Origin: Rhizopus sp. PT2906
Taxonomy: Eukaryota; Mucoromycota; Mucoromycetes; Mucorales; Rhizopodaceae
Assembly: GCA_025529335.1 (NCBI GenBank)
Contig: JAMYHX010000014.1
Span: forward strand, 124,001 to 188,000
Direction of reading: 5' to 3'
Length of the DNA stretch: 64,000 nt
Part shown: one piece after another, positions 22,968-35,050 of the stretch
Layout of the letters: the number at the start of each line of letters is the position of its first letter
How positions within the stretch are numbered: position 1 is the stretch's first letter
Notes under the pieces: model-generated
Databases searched by the model: none
What the model was told of the DNA's origin: nothing
Seen by the model: only the letters and a program-made list of their open reading frames with translations
Program-made: the position numbers and the translations under genes

Positions 22968-23212
22968 ATCACATTTATTGTATAAAATAAAAGAAGAGAG
23001 AGAAATAGAAAGTGTATCATTTATTATAATAAACTCTGTAATGTGAGTCTTCTTTGTAACAAATAGTCAACAAGGAAGCGGTCTATGATAATCCGTCATG
23101 AAAGACAACATTAAAACTATTTTTAATTTTTTATTTTTTTCAAATTTGATATAGACAAATGTTTATATATTACAACGAATCTAACAAAAGAAAGAGCAGA
23201 AAGACTACATGT

Positions 23213-23483
23213 TTAAGGCGAAGTGGCAGATTGAGGACGACTGGGGGGAGGTGTGTTTTCTTGATTGCCTTCAACCTTGACAGCATCACCACCTTCTTGT
23301 TTTGGCGCATCATTGCGATCCAAGACAGCACTACAAAGTCTAGATAAGATGGTCAATTTTGACCCTTCGTCGTCATCATCTTCTGCCTTTGTATCCACAG
23401 AAGTTGTGGCCGTGGGAGTGGCAGCCTGAGCAGGACTATTGGTGTTGCTTAAGTTCTGTTGCTGAGGTTGGGCTTGCTGAGAC

Positions 23484-23514
<31 letters not shown>

Positions 23515-24510
23515 GCTGTTGTTGCACGTTAGCATTATCCATTAATTGCTGTTGATGTGGCTGCTGTTGTTGCTGTTGCTGTTGTTGAGGTGGAAGTGAT
23601 TGTTGATGTTGGGGGGAGATGATATTCATAGCGGCTTGATAAGACATGACAGGAGGATTGGTAGGATACATTTGCTGAATGGAAGCAGGTACCATATAGG
23701 CTTGTGGCATCATTTGACCATTGCTGGTGTAAGCTGCATAAGGATCGTAATGCCCAGTAGGGAAGGGATGGTATGGGATGGGGATAGCGGCAGCACGCAC
23801 ACCATTAGCATACATTGGTGCACTGGTCATAGGTGAAGCCATATTTGGAGTGGAGGCACCTGAAGATGCAGCACTTTCGCCGCCTATAAACCCAATCAAT
23901 ACCTTTTCTTTCTCTTTTTTTTTTTCTTTTTTTTTTATATCTTACCAGTCTTGTTTCTCTTCTTATAGGGCCCACGCTTAATACCCTTCTTACGTTCTTT
24001 ACGAACAGAGTTGACACAAGTATCTGTAATACCATACTTGATACATCTTTGACAAGGTCTACCAACATCACATTTCTTACAGGCCTTTTGACAGTTCACT
24101 TGAAAAGGTATTAGATTCTTTGGACGTTATTTCCCTTTTTTTTTTCTCTTATACTTACCACATGCATTCTTAACTTGCTTTCTCTTTGGCTTACCATGAG
24201 CACCTAATTCGACAGGAGCAGCAGGGTTACCAGCAGCAGCAGCAGCGGCCGCGGCAGCAGCAGCAAGTGCATTGGGATCTTGTTCTTTTCTTTGAGCAGC
24301 AGCCAGGACAGACAATGGTTGCATAGCAGCAGGAGAATAAATAGCAAGGTTAGGACCTGTTAATAAAGGTTGAGGTTGTTGAGCTTGTTGTTGACTGCCA
24401 TCTTGAGATTGATTAGGTTGAACTTGTTGTTGCTGTTGACCTTGTTGCTGTTGTTGTTGTTGCGTAGCAGGGGTCTCATAACCAGCGAAGTAAGCAGAAT
24501 ATTGTTGCAT
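23213..24510 (-). CDS. Zn2Cys6 transcription factor, glutamine-rich
   Basis: The exons are 24510..24159, 24098..23946 and 23883..23213, about 391 aa. The binuclear zinc cluster is in the middle: CVNCQKACKKCDVGRPC followed by QRCIKYGITDTC, giving CX2CX6CX5CX2CX8C. It is followed by the basic RKERKKGIKRGPYKKR. An intron interrupts the first cluster cysteine pair. The N-terminal part has poly-Q tracts and a run of alanines, and the C-terminal part has several poly-Q tracts, an acidic DDDDEG patch and a proline-rich end. The cluster resembles the ERT1/AcuK-type factors of carbon metabolism, but this likeness is not enough to assign targets. Confidence 0.88.
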
Positions 24511-25194
24511 TATCTACACACTTGGTTTAATACAACATTACTTTACAATGACACATGCATCAATATTACCAGAATTAGTTTTTGTGTGTATGTGTATATA
24601 TATATATATATATATATAAAATAAGCTTGAGTTAAATAATAAGGTCTTCTTTAAGAAATATGGTTTTTAAAAGTTGCCAAAAGGAAAGAATTGAGTTGCA
24701 CGTAGTTTGATAACTTTTTCAGGTCGTTAACGGAGTGTTTGTAGCTAAAGAGGTTCAAACAGTTATCGGAGCACCAAAGGAATATGTTGAATAGCAGACA
24801 ATAACTGAGAAATAAAGAGGAAAAAAAAATTTTTTATTTTTTCAAAGCCATTCAGACCCAGGGAAAATGAAGAATATTCCATGACTGTTTATTGTGACTT
24901 AGGGTTGAGACTTTCAATCTACGCATATGATGACATCTAAGTCAAGTTTGCATGAGTTTCAGAAAGAAAAAGGCATATAAATATTGGTGTGTGTGCACCT
25001 GATGAATTAGTAATAATTAATGAGCATAATTGACCTTCCTAAGGAAGAAGTGTATTTTGTATAGTAGTGCCTGAAAGTGTATTTGACTCTCAGATTAAAT
25101 AAGAGTGCATTGCATAAAGTGTTACCCTTAAAGACCATTTCAAGATGATCAAGCACCTTTTTATTGTATTTTCAATAGTTACAAAATACATTAA
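24511..25194. other. spacer with a TA repeat
   Basis: This holds the 5' flank of the Zn2Cys6 gene, with a (TA)n tract at about 24594-24617, and the 3' flank of the hydrolase gene. No gene is seen. Confidence 0.45.
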
Positions 25195-26105
25195 TTAAAC
25201 ATGCTGCGAAAGAAAGTTTATTAGTGCTTTTTGACTTGCTGAGGTTGAGGGCAAATAGTGCCTAAAAAAAGAAGACATCAGTTATAAACTCCTCTCTCTC
25301 TCTCTCTCTCTTGTTTACTTACCCTCCCATATGACGAAAGATGACAGGGTTTTCAAATACCTCAGTAAGAGACAGCATTTTCTCTGGTAGTACAAGTGTG
25401 TCCAGATCACCAATATAATGAAGACTGGGCGTCTTTACTTTATGTTCTGTAGTTAACAGCGTATTGGTTGCCTCTTGCATGGTTGGTTTAAAACCAGAGA
25501 CGAGGATTGTAAATTTAAAAGGAGGATGATCAAAAGAAGAGAATTCGTGGCTTTTGTTTTCTAATAGCTCGGTTAACAATGCAGCAAAGGCTGCACCTTG
25601 TGAAAAACCAAGTATGCCATCAAAAGGACCCTTTTATAGACATGAAGGATACGTTTAGATTACCTTTTTCTTCTTCTCTTTCTGTTTTTTGTTTACCTGG
25701 TTCTTTAATACTTGTTGAATATATGCAACAGATTCTTTATAGCCAATAAAATAGCCGTCCTTTGTAGGTTTATATCTGGGTGCATACCACCAACCAAATG
25801 GCTTGTGTTCTATAGCTTGATTTGGTATTCTTTTTCTTTATATAGTCATTGCATACGTACCTTCAGAGACATCATCATCATTTTCTGCTACATATTCACT
25901 AGATAGTGTAGGTGGCTTGATATGATGAGGAGCAGTGATATACACTTGGATATATTAAACCATGTCCCCGATTCTTTTTAACAGTCATACCTAATTCAGC
26001 CAGATGATCCACGCTTTTTCGTATAGCAGATGTTCGCTTTTGGAACATAATTGCATTTTGGGTGTATCCATGTAGGCATAGTATCTTCAATTTATGAGAT
26101 GCCAT
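25195..26105 (-). CDS. FSH-type serine hydrolase (alpha/beta fold)
   Basis: The exons are 26105..25991, 25944..25861, 25809..25697, 25630..25323 and 25261..25195, about 228 aa. This is the family of yeast FSH1-3 and human OVCA2. The start MASHKLKILCLHGYTQNA contains the oxyanion-hole HGYTQN motif. The nucleophile elbow is GFSQGAAFAALL. The acid is in YIGDLDTLVLPE, and the catalytic histidine in GGHYLPSTSASQ is encoded across the last intron. All three triad residues are present, so it should be an active esterase or lipase-like enzyme. Its substrate is unknown. Confidence 0.92.
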
Positions 26106-27803
26106 TCTTTTTATAGGAAAAGAAGAAAAAAGAGGGGGGAATACTACGCGCGCTCCGTTTTTACTAGAGGCACCCTTTTGTATGTGTCAGGCTCCGTTTT
26201 ACACATTAGCTGAGCTTTCAAGTCTGTTATACGCTCATCATGCAAACTAATTAAACAATAAAGGTTTACTATTGAGGGACTTCATTAAGCAAATTAAAGC
26301 CATATGCAAGAATGATATGTCTCTAGCAATAACGAAGCGCGCGTAGTAATCCCCACATAAATAAGAATGAAAGCAACAACAGCGTTTCTTTTTATCTCTT
26401 CTTCTCGAAAAGAAACAAACCAATACGCTGAAGAGTTTTGTTGGACAACATCATAGGTAAAGGGTAGAGGCAGCGCCTGTAGAATTAGTCTAACTTTTTG
26501 GTGTATTTTCTGATGCATGTAGTGTTTCTTCTATCTAAACATATTTCATACCAAGGCTTTGCTTTTGCCCACCATAATGGGGAAACTTAATCAGATCAAG
26601 GTAATAACTTTTAATACAATTCCTACATAGTATTGATGTATTTAGAGCAGGAGATCTCTAGTAGCACACTGAAGAACCTTTATGAAGCAATTGGGAATAG
26701 AGATGACCAGGAGGATTTAACTCGATATATAAGAACACCATGTACCAATCCAGCGCACACAAAAATCTCCTAATGAATGCTTTGAATGATATTTGATGAG
26801 TTTATTTTTAATCGTCAATTAAAATATAATAAAACTCAATGCAACTGCACCTGCTTTTTCTGAGAAGTTTTCTTCGAAATCTAGTAAATCAGTGAGACTT
26901 ATCCATGGTGTGTGCCTAAAACTCTAGTTTAACCTTTTCCTTTCAGATTGAATGCTTAAAAGTGAGTTTACCATCATTTTCGGATAGACAACATTCGTTT
27001 TTTTTTTTTCCAGAACGATAAATTCCGCCGGACAATACTAGGAGCACTACTGCAAAATACAATAAAAAGGCAATACTCTCCAAGCTGCAAAAACATTTAA
27101 ATACTACAATAAAACACATGATTGTTGGACACCTATTATCAATAGATTGAGGGCAAAGTTAGAGTATATAAAAGTATTTATTTTATGAAACAGGATGTAA
27201 TACTATGAGTAGTATGACCCTATTGATTTGGTAGAAAATATTCAAATGTTGTCAAGTACAAGAGAGACAATATATAAATGTTATACGTCAAAAGGTTCTA
27301 CTTGCAACGTAAATCCAATTTTATTACTTTTTTAAAAGCAAAATAGCCAACATACTATGAGCAATGTACAAATATATTCAATGTGTTACTATATGATTGC
27401 TTATTGAAACCTCATAGAGTGGTAGGGCATAGACAAGGCTATTGTTAAAAGCATATTCTATAGATTACACCAAGTTGTAGCATTCACGTATAAATCGAAT
27501 TATTTTGAAGCGCCTCTAGTACTATTCTATTAGATAGTGTGTTCACATTTTATGTCAACTCTGCTTGGGACATACGGTAAATGCGTGTGAACTCTATTTT
27601 TCGATGACTATCTATTTTATGTCTTTCTTCTTCTGTTGAAAATGCGCATATAATGATGGCAGGTTGATATCACTTTAAACTTTGCATAAAAAGGTTAAAT
27701 ATGTCCCGAAGTAATAGATTGTAATTCCGATATTCTTGGCAAATCGCTTTATATTTGATCGATTGTTTCAGCTTTTTTCCTTTTCTTTTTCTTCCAAGCA
27801 AAA
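26106..27803. other. 1.7-kb spacer
   Basis: No gene could be supported. A 74-aa ORF at 26294-26518 on the minus strand and short open stretches near 26578-26770 were considered too weak. The region next to 27804 is the promoter of the membrane-protein gene. Confidence 0.4.
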
Positions 27804-29540
27804 ATGGAAAAGTCTAATCATCCAAAGGCTGAATACATTGCTGTTCCTACAGAGGAAGTAACGGTGTATGAGGAGCAGCCCAAGAGATGTAACGCTAAGC
27901 GCTTTATCGTGTTCTTTCTGAAAGGTCTTCTTGGAGCTCTTGTTCTTCTTACCTTGGTTATTCCTGGCATTGATCGTCTTTCTCAAAGAATGTTTGGATC
28001 CGAAACAGTAAGCTCATTAATTCTTTACTCTTCTACTTACTCATGTTTTTAAAAAGGAGCATTTTGAAATCATACCTTATGATTCTTTCAATCCAAACGT
28101 ACATATAACATTGATCAATTATATTTTTTTTAACATGTTTTTTTTTTAGGTTCCAGAATTGCGCGAGCCTTGCTTTTTAAGACATAATGATGATTATGCT
28201 GAATTGAATGAATTCATGGATGAGTTACACCAAACAATGGGTCCACTTCCATCACCATCTAGCGGTCCCCGCCACCATCACCGTCATCATCGTCATCATC
28301 GTCATGAAGAACATCATCCAGCACCAACTGGAGATGAAAGACTTGATTTTGACGATGCATCAAGTAAGTACACTTTACAAAATTGTATACCTCTTTTTTT
28401 TTAAAAAATTGAAACAGCTGATATTCTTCAACATTCAAAAGACAGTAAGTTTACAAGCCTATGTCAAAGCGCATTTATTTACTTTTTTTTTTTTTAGAAG
28501 ATAAAAAGGAAAAGCATCACTGGAAGCCATTCTGTAAGCTTCATAAACTCGAAGCTGAATCTACAGTATTTGCTTTCAAGACTGACGACTACAAAAAGGC
28601 CAAGTTCTTCTTGAACGGCCACTTTAACCGCGGAGGACATGTTCGTGTTTCCAAGTCGAAGGATGCCTCTGTTGACTTTGTCAAGGTGAATGTCACCATT
28701 TATGCCGGCCGTTCTGAACTCCGTTCTGAGGCTCAAGTTTCGGCATTTGAGCATGAAGGTGACTATGTCGTTCAATTGGAACGCGATCCCAAGCATCCTC
28801 CTCCTCCTTTCCCATTCCCTCCTCCTCATCATCATCATCGCCATCACAAGCCCAAGCAAGAGGACTGTCTGGTTTATAGCGTCGATATCGAGTTCCCTCA
28901 AAATACAGATTACTATGAGGAACTTCAATTCCACGTTAAACAAACTCAGCGTATCGAAGGTGGCCACGGTATTGAAGAGATCTCATTTGGTACCATTAAG
29001 GCTGGTTTAGGCCGCGGTGCCATCATTTTCGATGTAAGTTGAATGTAATTTGATTGAAAATTAATAACACGTTATACACATAGGGATTAAAAGCCAAGAC
29101 AATCAAGCTTGGCGTCTTACGTGGTGTTGTTATGGGTAATTACCAACCAGAGGAAAAGTTCTTGGCAGGTTCCGTTCACGGTGCTACAAAGGTTAAACTC
29201 GAGCCAACGGGAGAACACTTTAATGTTACTGCTGCTTCCACTTTTGGACCCGCCTCGGTTGATCTTGTAAGTTTTTTTTTTTTTTTTTTAAAAAAAAAAG
29301 TGTATCATACCAGTCTCATTAATTCTATGTATGTAGCCTGCTGATAGCTTTTCTGGTGATTTCGGTTTATTCCATTTCTTTGGTCCTGCTCCTACCATTG
29401 AAGCACCTAATCCTGAAGACATCCATGTTACCAAATTAAAGCATGGTGTCAAGGCTGGTTATTACAAGGAAGAACATACAGGATCTCGTGTGATCATCTC
29501 TGCCAAATTCCATGGAGCTCCTGCCCTCTATTTGAATTAA
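27804..29540 (+). CDS. single-pass membrane protein with histidine-rich linkers
   Basis: The exons are 27804..28007, 28057..28098, 28150..28363, 28418..28444, 28498..29033, 29084..29266 and 29337..29540, about 469 aa. A basic cytoplasmic segment (KRCNAKRF) precedes one membrane helix, roughly residues 34-54 (FFLKGLLGALVLLTLVIPGI), so it is probably a type II protein. Outside the membrane two His-rich clusters occur, RHHHRHHRHHRHEEHH and a proline stretch followed by HHHHRHHK. The rest is beta-rich with repeated pattern segments such as RGAIIFDGLKAKTIKLGVLRG and KVKLEPTGEHFNVTAASTFG. These resemble the repeating strands of putative adhesin (DUF4097-like) domains. That family call is tentative; the topology is more secure. 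Confidence 0.8.
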
Positions 29541-29981
29541 GTGGCTCACAAAAAGCAATCTTTTTTAAAAAATAAAAAATAAGCGTACATGCCCAATACA
29601 TATATGTAGTTTTTCTGTGTGTGTGACAGATTGATTCATGCCAGGAGTTGCACAAAGAATAAAAGAAGCATTTATACGCGTACAACAGCACATTGTATAA
29701 TCTACAGAATAGCCAGAGAGATAAACATTTGTTTTACAGTAAACAGAAGAAGCTACAAGTTCATGTTTGTACTTGAGCAAATCGTATTTTATTCATGTTT
29801 GTCGTAATGACGCAAATCAAACCTTTTAATATCTTGATTGATGACCTCTCAAAACGGATGCAAAACTATCTATGGACATTTGAAAGCATATATAATTCTT
29901 CGCTTGACACATCGTACGTCATGGCTTTCTAAGTTACTTTTTTTGGGTTCTCCCTTTTTGAAAAAGGCCAATTGGGTATAT
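29541..29981. other. spacer between convergent genes
   Basis: 3' flanks of the membrane protein and the coiled-coil protein. No gene is seen. Confidence 0.45.
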
Positions 29982-30875
29982 TTAAAGATCGAGCACAGAA
30001 TGGCTTGGGTACTTTAGTAAATTCTGGACATAATCATTCACATCTTCATACGGTTGAAATGCAAAAGGCCGTTCTCGCTATATATAGTGTAAGAAGAATA
30101 TCTAATGCCTTTTATTAGACTTACAAGTGCTTTCCTTGCATTTATATTTTTTTGTCGCCACTCGTCCAACTGATTCTGTTCTCGACTCAAAGCTTCTTCT
30201 CTGTCTCGTACCTTTATGCCAACATCATGTGCCACTTGTTGATACTGAGCTTCCATATCTTTCCTTGCATCGTCCTAAAGTACATGAGTCCTTTTTTTTT
30301 AAAAAAAAAAATAAAAGTGTATATACTTTACAACAAGTTGATCTAACCCCATATTGAGCATATTAGGATCGATATTTCCTGGAAACAACAACTGCTTCAG
30401 CTTTCGATCAATGGCTGTAACCACAGGACGTAAAATATATTCGACTTGATGTTGAGAGACATTAGGTGTGTCTTGTAATACGTTTGAAATGGTTTTCCTT
30501 ATAACTGTCAATTTTTTGCGTATATATAGACAATCTAACTTACCGGTATTCTCTGGTTAGTAAATCTCGAAAATTTTGTGAGGCTAATTCTGATAAAGGC
30601 TCGAATGAAGTGTTTTTAGGAATTCGTTTTTTTGTTTCTAATGACAATGAGTAAACATGTTTAATATTGTAAAATCCTTTTTCTTTACTAATGTCTAATT
30701 CAACTTGCTTCAATGACACAAAGTTTGGTACTTGAGTACTTGCAGTAATCACTGTTGTTGTTGTTGTTGTTGGTTTCACACTTGTATCCACTGAAGCAGT
30801 GCCATACTGTGGTGTATCAATGTCGTCAGGCTGTAGTATCTGTGCTTGAAGCTGCTGGCGTCGTTGATTGTACAT
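29982..30875 (-). CDS. uncharacterised coiled-coil protein
   Basis: The exons are 30875..30544, 30497..30332, 30274..30125 and 30077..29982, all in phase, about 247 aa. I chose the ATG at 30875 (MYNQRRQQLQAQ). The in-frame ATG at 30911 would add 12 residues that are mainly phenylalanines from the T-rich leader. A short poly-Thr stretch is followed by an alpha-helical region (LSELASQNFRDLLTREYRKT), then a charged coiled coil (DDARKDMEAQYQQVAHDV and REEALSREQNQLDEWRQK). I do not recognise the family. Size and composition would fit a small subunit of a kinetochore or spindle complex, but nothing specific shows this. It shares a ~210-bp promoter with the divergent CorA gene. Confidence 0.75.
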
Positions 30876-31086
30876 GAAAAAAAAAAGAAAAAAGTCACAA
30901 AACTCATGCAAGTGAATAATAAGGGGGATTTTAACGTTGCTTCGTCTTGTTTGAACATGACGTTACACTTTTTCCCTTTAATGCGTGTGACTAAATAAAA
31001 ATAAAAAATAACGTAAATTGAGAACCCTTTTCTTTTCTTTTTTTTTTCTCTCTCTCTCTCTTTTATATAAATATTTGTAGGTAAAA

Positions 31087-32910
31087 ATGGCCAAATCAAA
31101 GAAACGCAACCATAAAGGAGGACATAACAAGCGACAAAACATAAACAATACTGATGACGCACCATCGACTTTTCAACCTTTAAACATATTCTTTAATCGT
31201 AACAATGGATATGAAAGTATTCCTGTAAGTCAAGAAAGAGGGTTCCTTTTTGTGACATTTGTATTTTTTTTTCATGAATTGATCACCTCAAGTATATGTA
31301 CCTTATATAGAATGAAGACAACCATCCAGCCATAGAGGATATCGCGATCAATATGTCGGGTGCTAATTCCCCAAGATATCACTCGGATATCGAAACATCA
31401 AGCAATTCACGTCTCAGTCCGGTCGAAGTCGACGTCTGCTTTCCGACAACGACGCCGGATAAAAAGGAGGAGGAACTCGTAGGCATCGATTATGAAGCAT
31501 TAGAGGAGTTTGTGTTACATGAAAAAAAGGAATCTGCAGACATGACCAAGACAAAGACGAGACCCAGGCGATTATCGACGATGGGCCCTTCGGATAATAG
31601 AAGATATAGCATGTATGGTGATCGTATGATGGTAAGTATGTATAAATTATGAATACACCTTTATTTATTTTTGAAGAATATGGAGTCAAGTGAAAGTGGA
31701 GGAGATCAGTATAGAGTGACTTATTATTCACCATGTGAACCATCTACGATTCATTCAAGATGTATTAGCGAAATATCAGAATATAAAGATGGTACACTAA
31801 GCGATATGCTGAAAAAGGGATGCTTTTGGATAGATATCTATAATCCAACAGATATGGAAATGAGAGCCTTATGTAAAGTGTTTCGAATTCATCCGCTCAC
31901 CGTAGAAGATATCAGTATGGAAGAACAACGAGAAAAGTGTGAAGTGTTTATGAATTATTACTTTATTTGCTTCAGAAGTTTTGATCAAGATGAGTTTTCT
32001 GCCACTTATATGCAACCTTCTGCCCTTTACATCATTGTGTTGAAAGAAGGAGTTATTACTGTAAGAATAGGCTGTGTATTTACTTTAACTAATTTTTATT
32101 GCATAGTTTCATTTTAAACCAATGCCGCATCCTCACAATGTGCGTAAGAGGATCAAGCAATTGAAGGATTACATCAATGTCACCCCAGGTAAGCAACAGG
32201 ATGAATACACAAGACCAAGTCTTTTTACACGTTGCATAGATTGGATATGTTATGGATTATTAGATGATATCACCGACTCATTCGCTCCTCTGATTCGAGC
32301 TATCGAGTTTGAAGTCGATTCAATTGATGAACTTGTGCTCATATTGAAGGAATCAGAGCAATCGGATATGCTGCGACGCATCGGTTATTGTCGAAAGCGT
32401 ATGATGGGTTTGTTACGTTTATTGTCAAGTAAGCCTGATGTGGTCAAAACGTTAATCAAACGAGGAGAAATTGTACCTGAAGACGGCACGCGACCTGCTT
32501 TAAGCAAAGAAGTAGCCCTTTATTTAGGAGATGTGCAAGGTGCGCGACGCGTGTAGACATTTAAAGAAAGTGATGGACTGATATCTCCTTTTATAGACCA
32601 TATCCTCAGCATGTTACAATCGCTTAACCATTATGAAAAGATATCTTCTCGATCCCATTCCAACTATTTAGCTCAAATATCCATCGAGATGACACAGACA
32701 AATAACGAGATCAATGATGTCTTGTCCAAATTGACAGCCTTGGGTAGTGTCCTCGTACCAATGAATCTAGTGACTGGTCTATGGGGAATGAATGTTCAAG
32801 TGCCTGGGCAATATCAAGAGGACTTGACGTGGTTTGTGGGTATCATGACATCTATTCTCGCTTTTTGTATTGTGTCCACACTGCTTATGAGATATTACAA
32901 CATTGTATAA
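31087..32910 (+). CDS. CorA/ALR1-type Mg2+ transporter
   Basis: The exons are 31087..31224, 31311..31631, 31677..32060, 32107..32539 and 32597..32910, about 529 aa. The N-terminus is basic and then Ser/Thr-rich and acidic, probably a regulatory tail. The CorA cytoplasmic domain spans FWIDIYNPTDMEMRALCKVF to the long stalk helix (RAIEFEVDSIDELVLILKES onward). The ion-selectivity signature is WGMNVQVPGQ in the first of two C-terminal membrane helices, the second being the hydrophobic WFVGIMTSILAFCIVSTLL. It ends in RYYNIV. Fungal relatives sit in the plasma membrane or vacuole and import magnesium. All motifs needed for transport are present. Confidence 0.94.
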
Positions 32911-32935
32911 AATAAATAGCATCTTTATTATAATA

Positions 32936-34201
32936 TTAAAGAGTAGCGGCGTCTCCGATATCAATAGGTGTTGGAGGAACCTTACCTCCTTCACGTACAC
33001 CATACAAACGAAGACGCTTAATACCTCCATCAGGTACAATAATGATCTTGGCATGTGTAAAAACTTTATCTGTCTGAGGAAGGTCAAAGTAGAACAAACC
33101 GTGAGGTCCGACAGAGGTTGGCTCAATCAATGTGACCCATTCGGAGTCAGGCTGAGAGGGCACGAGCTCATCGGAATGAATGGCCTTCAAGATAATCTTG
33201 TTGGGATAATTACCTCTGTAGTGGGATGTATCAATAACAGCCTTCAGTAAATGTCCCTTGGCTCCCAACTTGACGGTGACGTGATCTGTATGTCCTGGGG
33301 TACGTGATCGCTTGGTCTCCCATCCGTCGCCCATGTTTTGGCCACGACCGGGTAAGAGAATATTGCTGCCTGGTGTATAATGCTGATTGGATACATCTAC
33401 GGCACGGCCTCCGTTTCCACAAAAGGCTAAATCGACAATTTGACTACAAGAACTTTTTGTCAACTTTTGAACGTTTTGTGCACGCTATCTTATCTTACTT
33501 TTTATCTTCCGGCCAGATAGGGGATACATAACCATATGCTCGGAACCTAGCAATACCACCGTCAGGAATATTATTGAGTCGAAGATGTGTATAAACATCG
33601 GTTTCCTTATCGAGGACAAACACGTTATGTTGGTTAGGTGGGAGTGATACCTTGGGAAGAATCTCTACCCACTTGGCTGAGTCGATGCTACCACCTGTAG
33701 GCACAAAGGCCGCGTCGACAGATGCAAAAGGAGCTTGATTGCCTGTGAAATAATGTGTGTCGATATCAAATCCCTTGAATGATCCAGCATATCCAAGCTT
33801 GATAATGGCCCTAATCCCTCCACATCAGTTAACTTTTTCACATGCATGATTTTTTTCTGTTACCAGTCGTAGTTGGGGTTATGTCTCTTTGTTTCCCAAC
33901 CGTCCATCCAGGCACCGGTTTCTGTAAAGTGATTTAAGAAAGAGGGAAAAAACTTGTTGACTGTATAACTTACCAACGAATTTTCCTGGAGCGTGAATAG
34001 GAGGAGCAGGGTTGATCATGTTTACAGCAGGAGCAAAGAATTCATCGGTTACTTCAACAATGGTTGAACCAAGAGCAGAAGAAGCGAGATCTAGACATGT
34101 ATATGTCAGCGTAGAACACGAACTAAGAATGAAATATTACCGATGCAGTCGCCCAAAGCAGATTGTTTTAATTCTTCAAAAGGGATGCGGTTGTAGGTCA
34201 T
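32936..34201 (-). CDS. allantoicase
   Basis: Allantoicase hydrolyses allantoate to ureidoglycolate and urea in purine breakdown. The exons are 34201..34141, 34090..33974, 33921..33864, 33810..33499 and 33443..32936, about 351 aa. The protein has the expected two homologous beta-sandwich halves. Each contains a DGWETKR motif (MDGWETKRHNPNYD and GDGWETKRSRTPGHTD). Each also has a THYF/SHYRGN histidine segment and ends in a DGGI-[AK]R(F/L)R(A/L)YG strand. Its length matches fungal DAL2/ALC proteins. It converges on the CorA gene with only 25 bp between the stop codons. Nitrogen-source control is known for this gene elsewhere, but no GATA-site cluster was verified here. Confidence 0.95.
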
Positions 34202-35050
34202 TGTGGAGTAGAGAAGAAAGAGAATCTATAGGAAAGAAAAAGGTCATATTTATAAACGCATTTTAGGGTCTGCTTACATTAGGGGAAGCATCCAATCAGT
34301 GGATAGATATACCACCTGTTTCTAGAACTGAAAATATACCTGTAGAGTGATATCACATTTATTGATTTAAGCTCAGTTGAGAGAGAGTAGCCTTTAGTTG
34401 TTAAATGTATAAATATATTCTTTATCTAATTCTGGTCATTGATGATAAAATGACCGAGTTCATTCTATGTTAATAATAGATTATTCTTTCATGACACCTA
34501 TTGATGTCGTGCTTTTTTGGTTCTTTATATCTAAACACAAAGGATGAGTGCCCCTCAAGAAAGCATGATTTTCTGTTTTCCCACGAATGTTTGCTACACT
34601 ATTGACACCATACACAGAAAACAAAGAACAAAGGGATCAATTATAGGGCATTTATGTAACATACGCTATAATAAATGAATTTTTTTTCCCTTTCTTTCAA
34701 AGTAGTACACACAAAAGTCGAATTTGAGATCTTGCTGGAACCAAAAGGTCGTTTTTAAACAAGAACATGTCTAAGAAAACAGAAAAGAAGAACAAAAACA
34801 TTAGACAGTTTACGAATGAAGCTTGTTTACGAATGATTTTGAAAAATATGGGTTTTTATGCAAAAAGAAAGCATCTTGAGCAGCTATTGGATGGTTGAAG
34901 GAATTTATTATATCAAAGATAGGAAATTGCGAGAGAGAGAGAGAGAGGGGGGAGGGGGATGGAGAATTAATATGGAGGAGAAAAGGGTGAGGATGCTATA
35001 TACTATGTAATATGTATGTGTGTGTAAAAAGAATGTAAGATCTCTCTTGT
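34202..35050. other. spacer with simple repeats
   Basis: This holds the allantoicase promoter and the 3' flank of the RhoGAP gene, with a (GA)n tract at about 34931-34947. No gene is seen. Confidence 0.45.

Noticed and set aside
23600..23836. Plus-strand ORFs antisense to the Zn2Cys6 gene
   Set aside because: They are shadows of the glutamine- and proline-rich coding sequence.
26294..26518. 74-aa minus-strand ORF in the 1.7-kb spacer
   Set aside because: No recognisable domain, no supporting splice structure and unusual composition.
30876..30911. Upstream ATG extension of the coiled-coil protein
   Set aside because: The added residues are mostly phenylalanine from a T-rich leader, so the later ATG is preferred.
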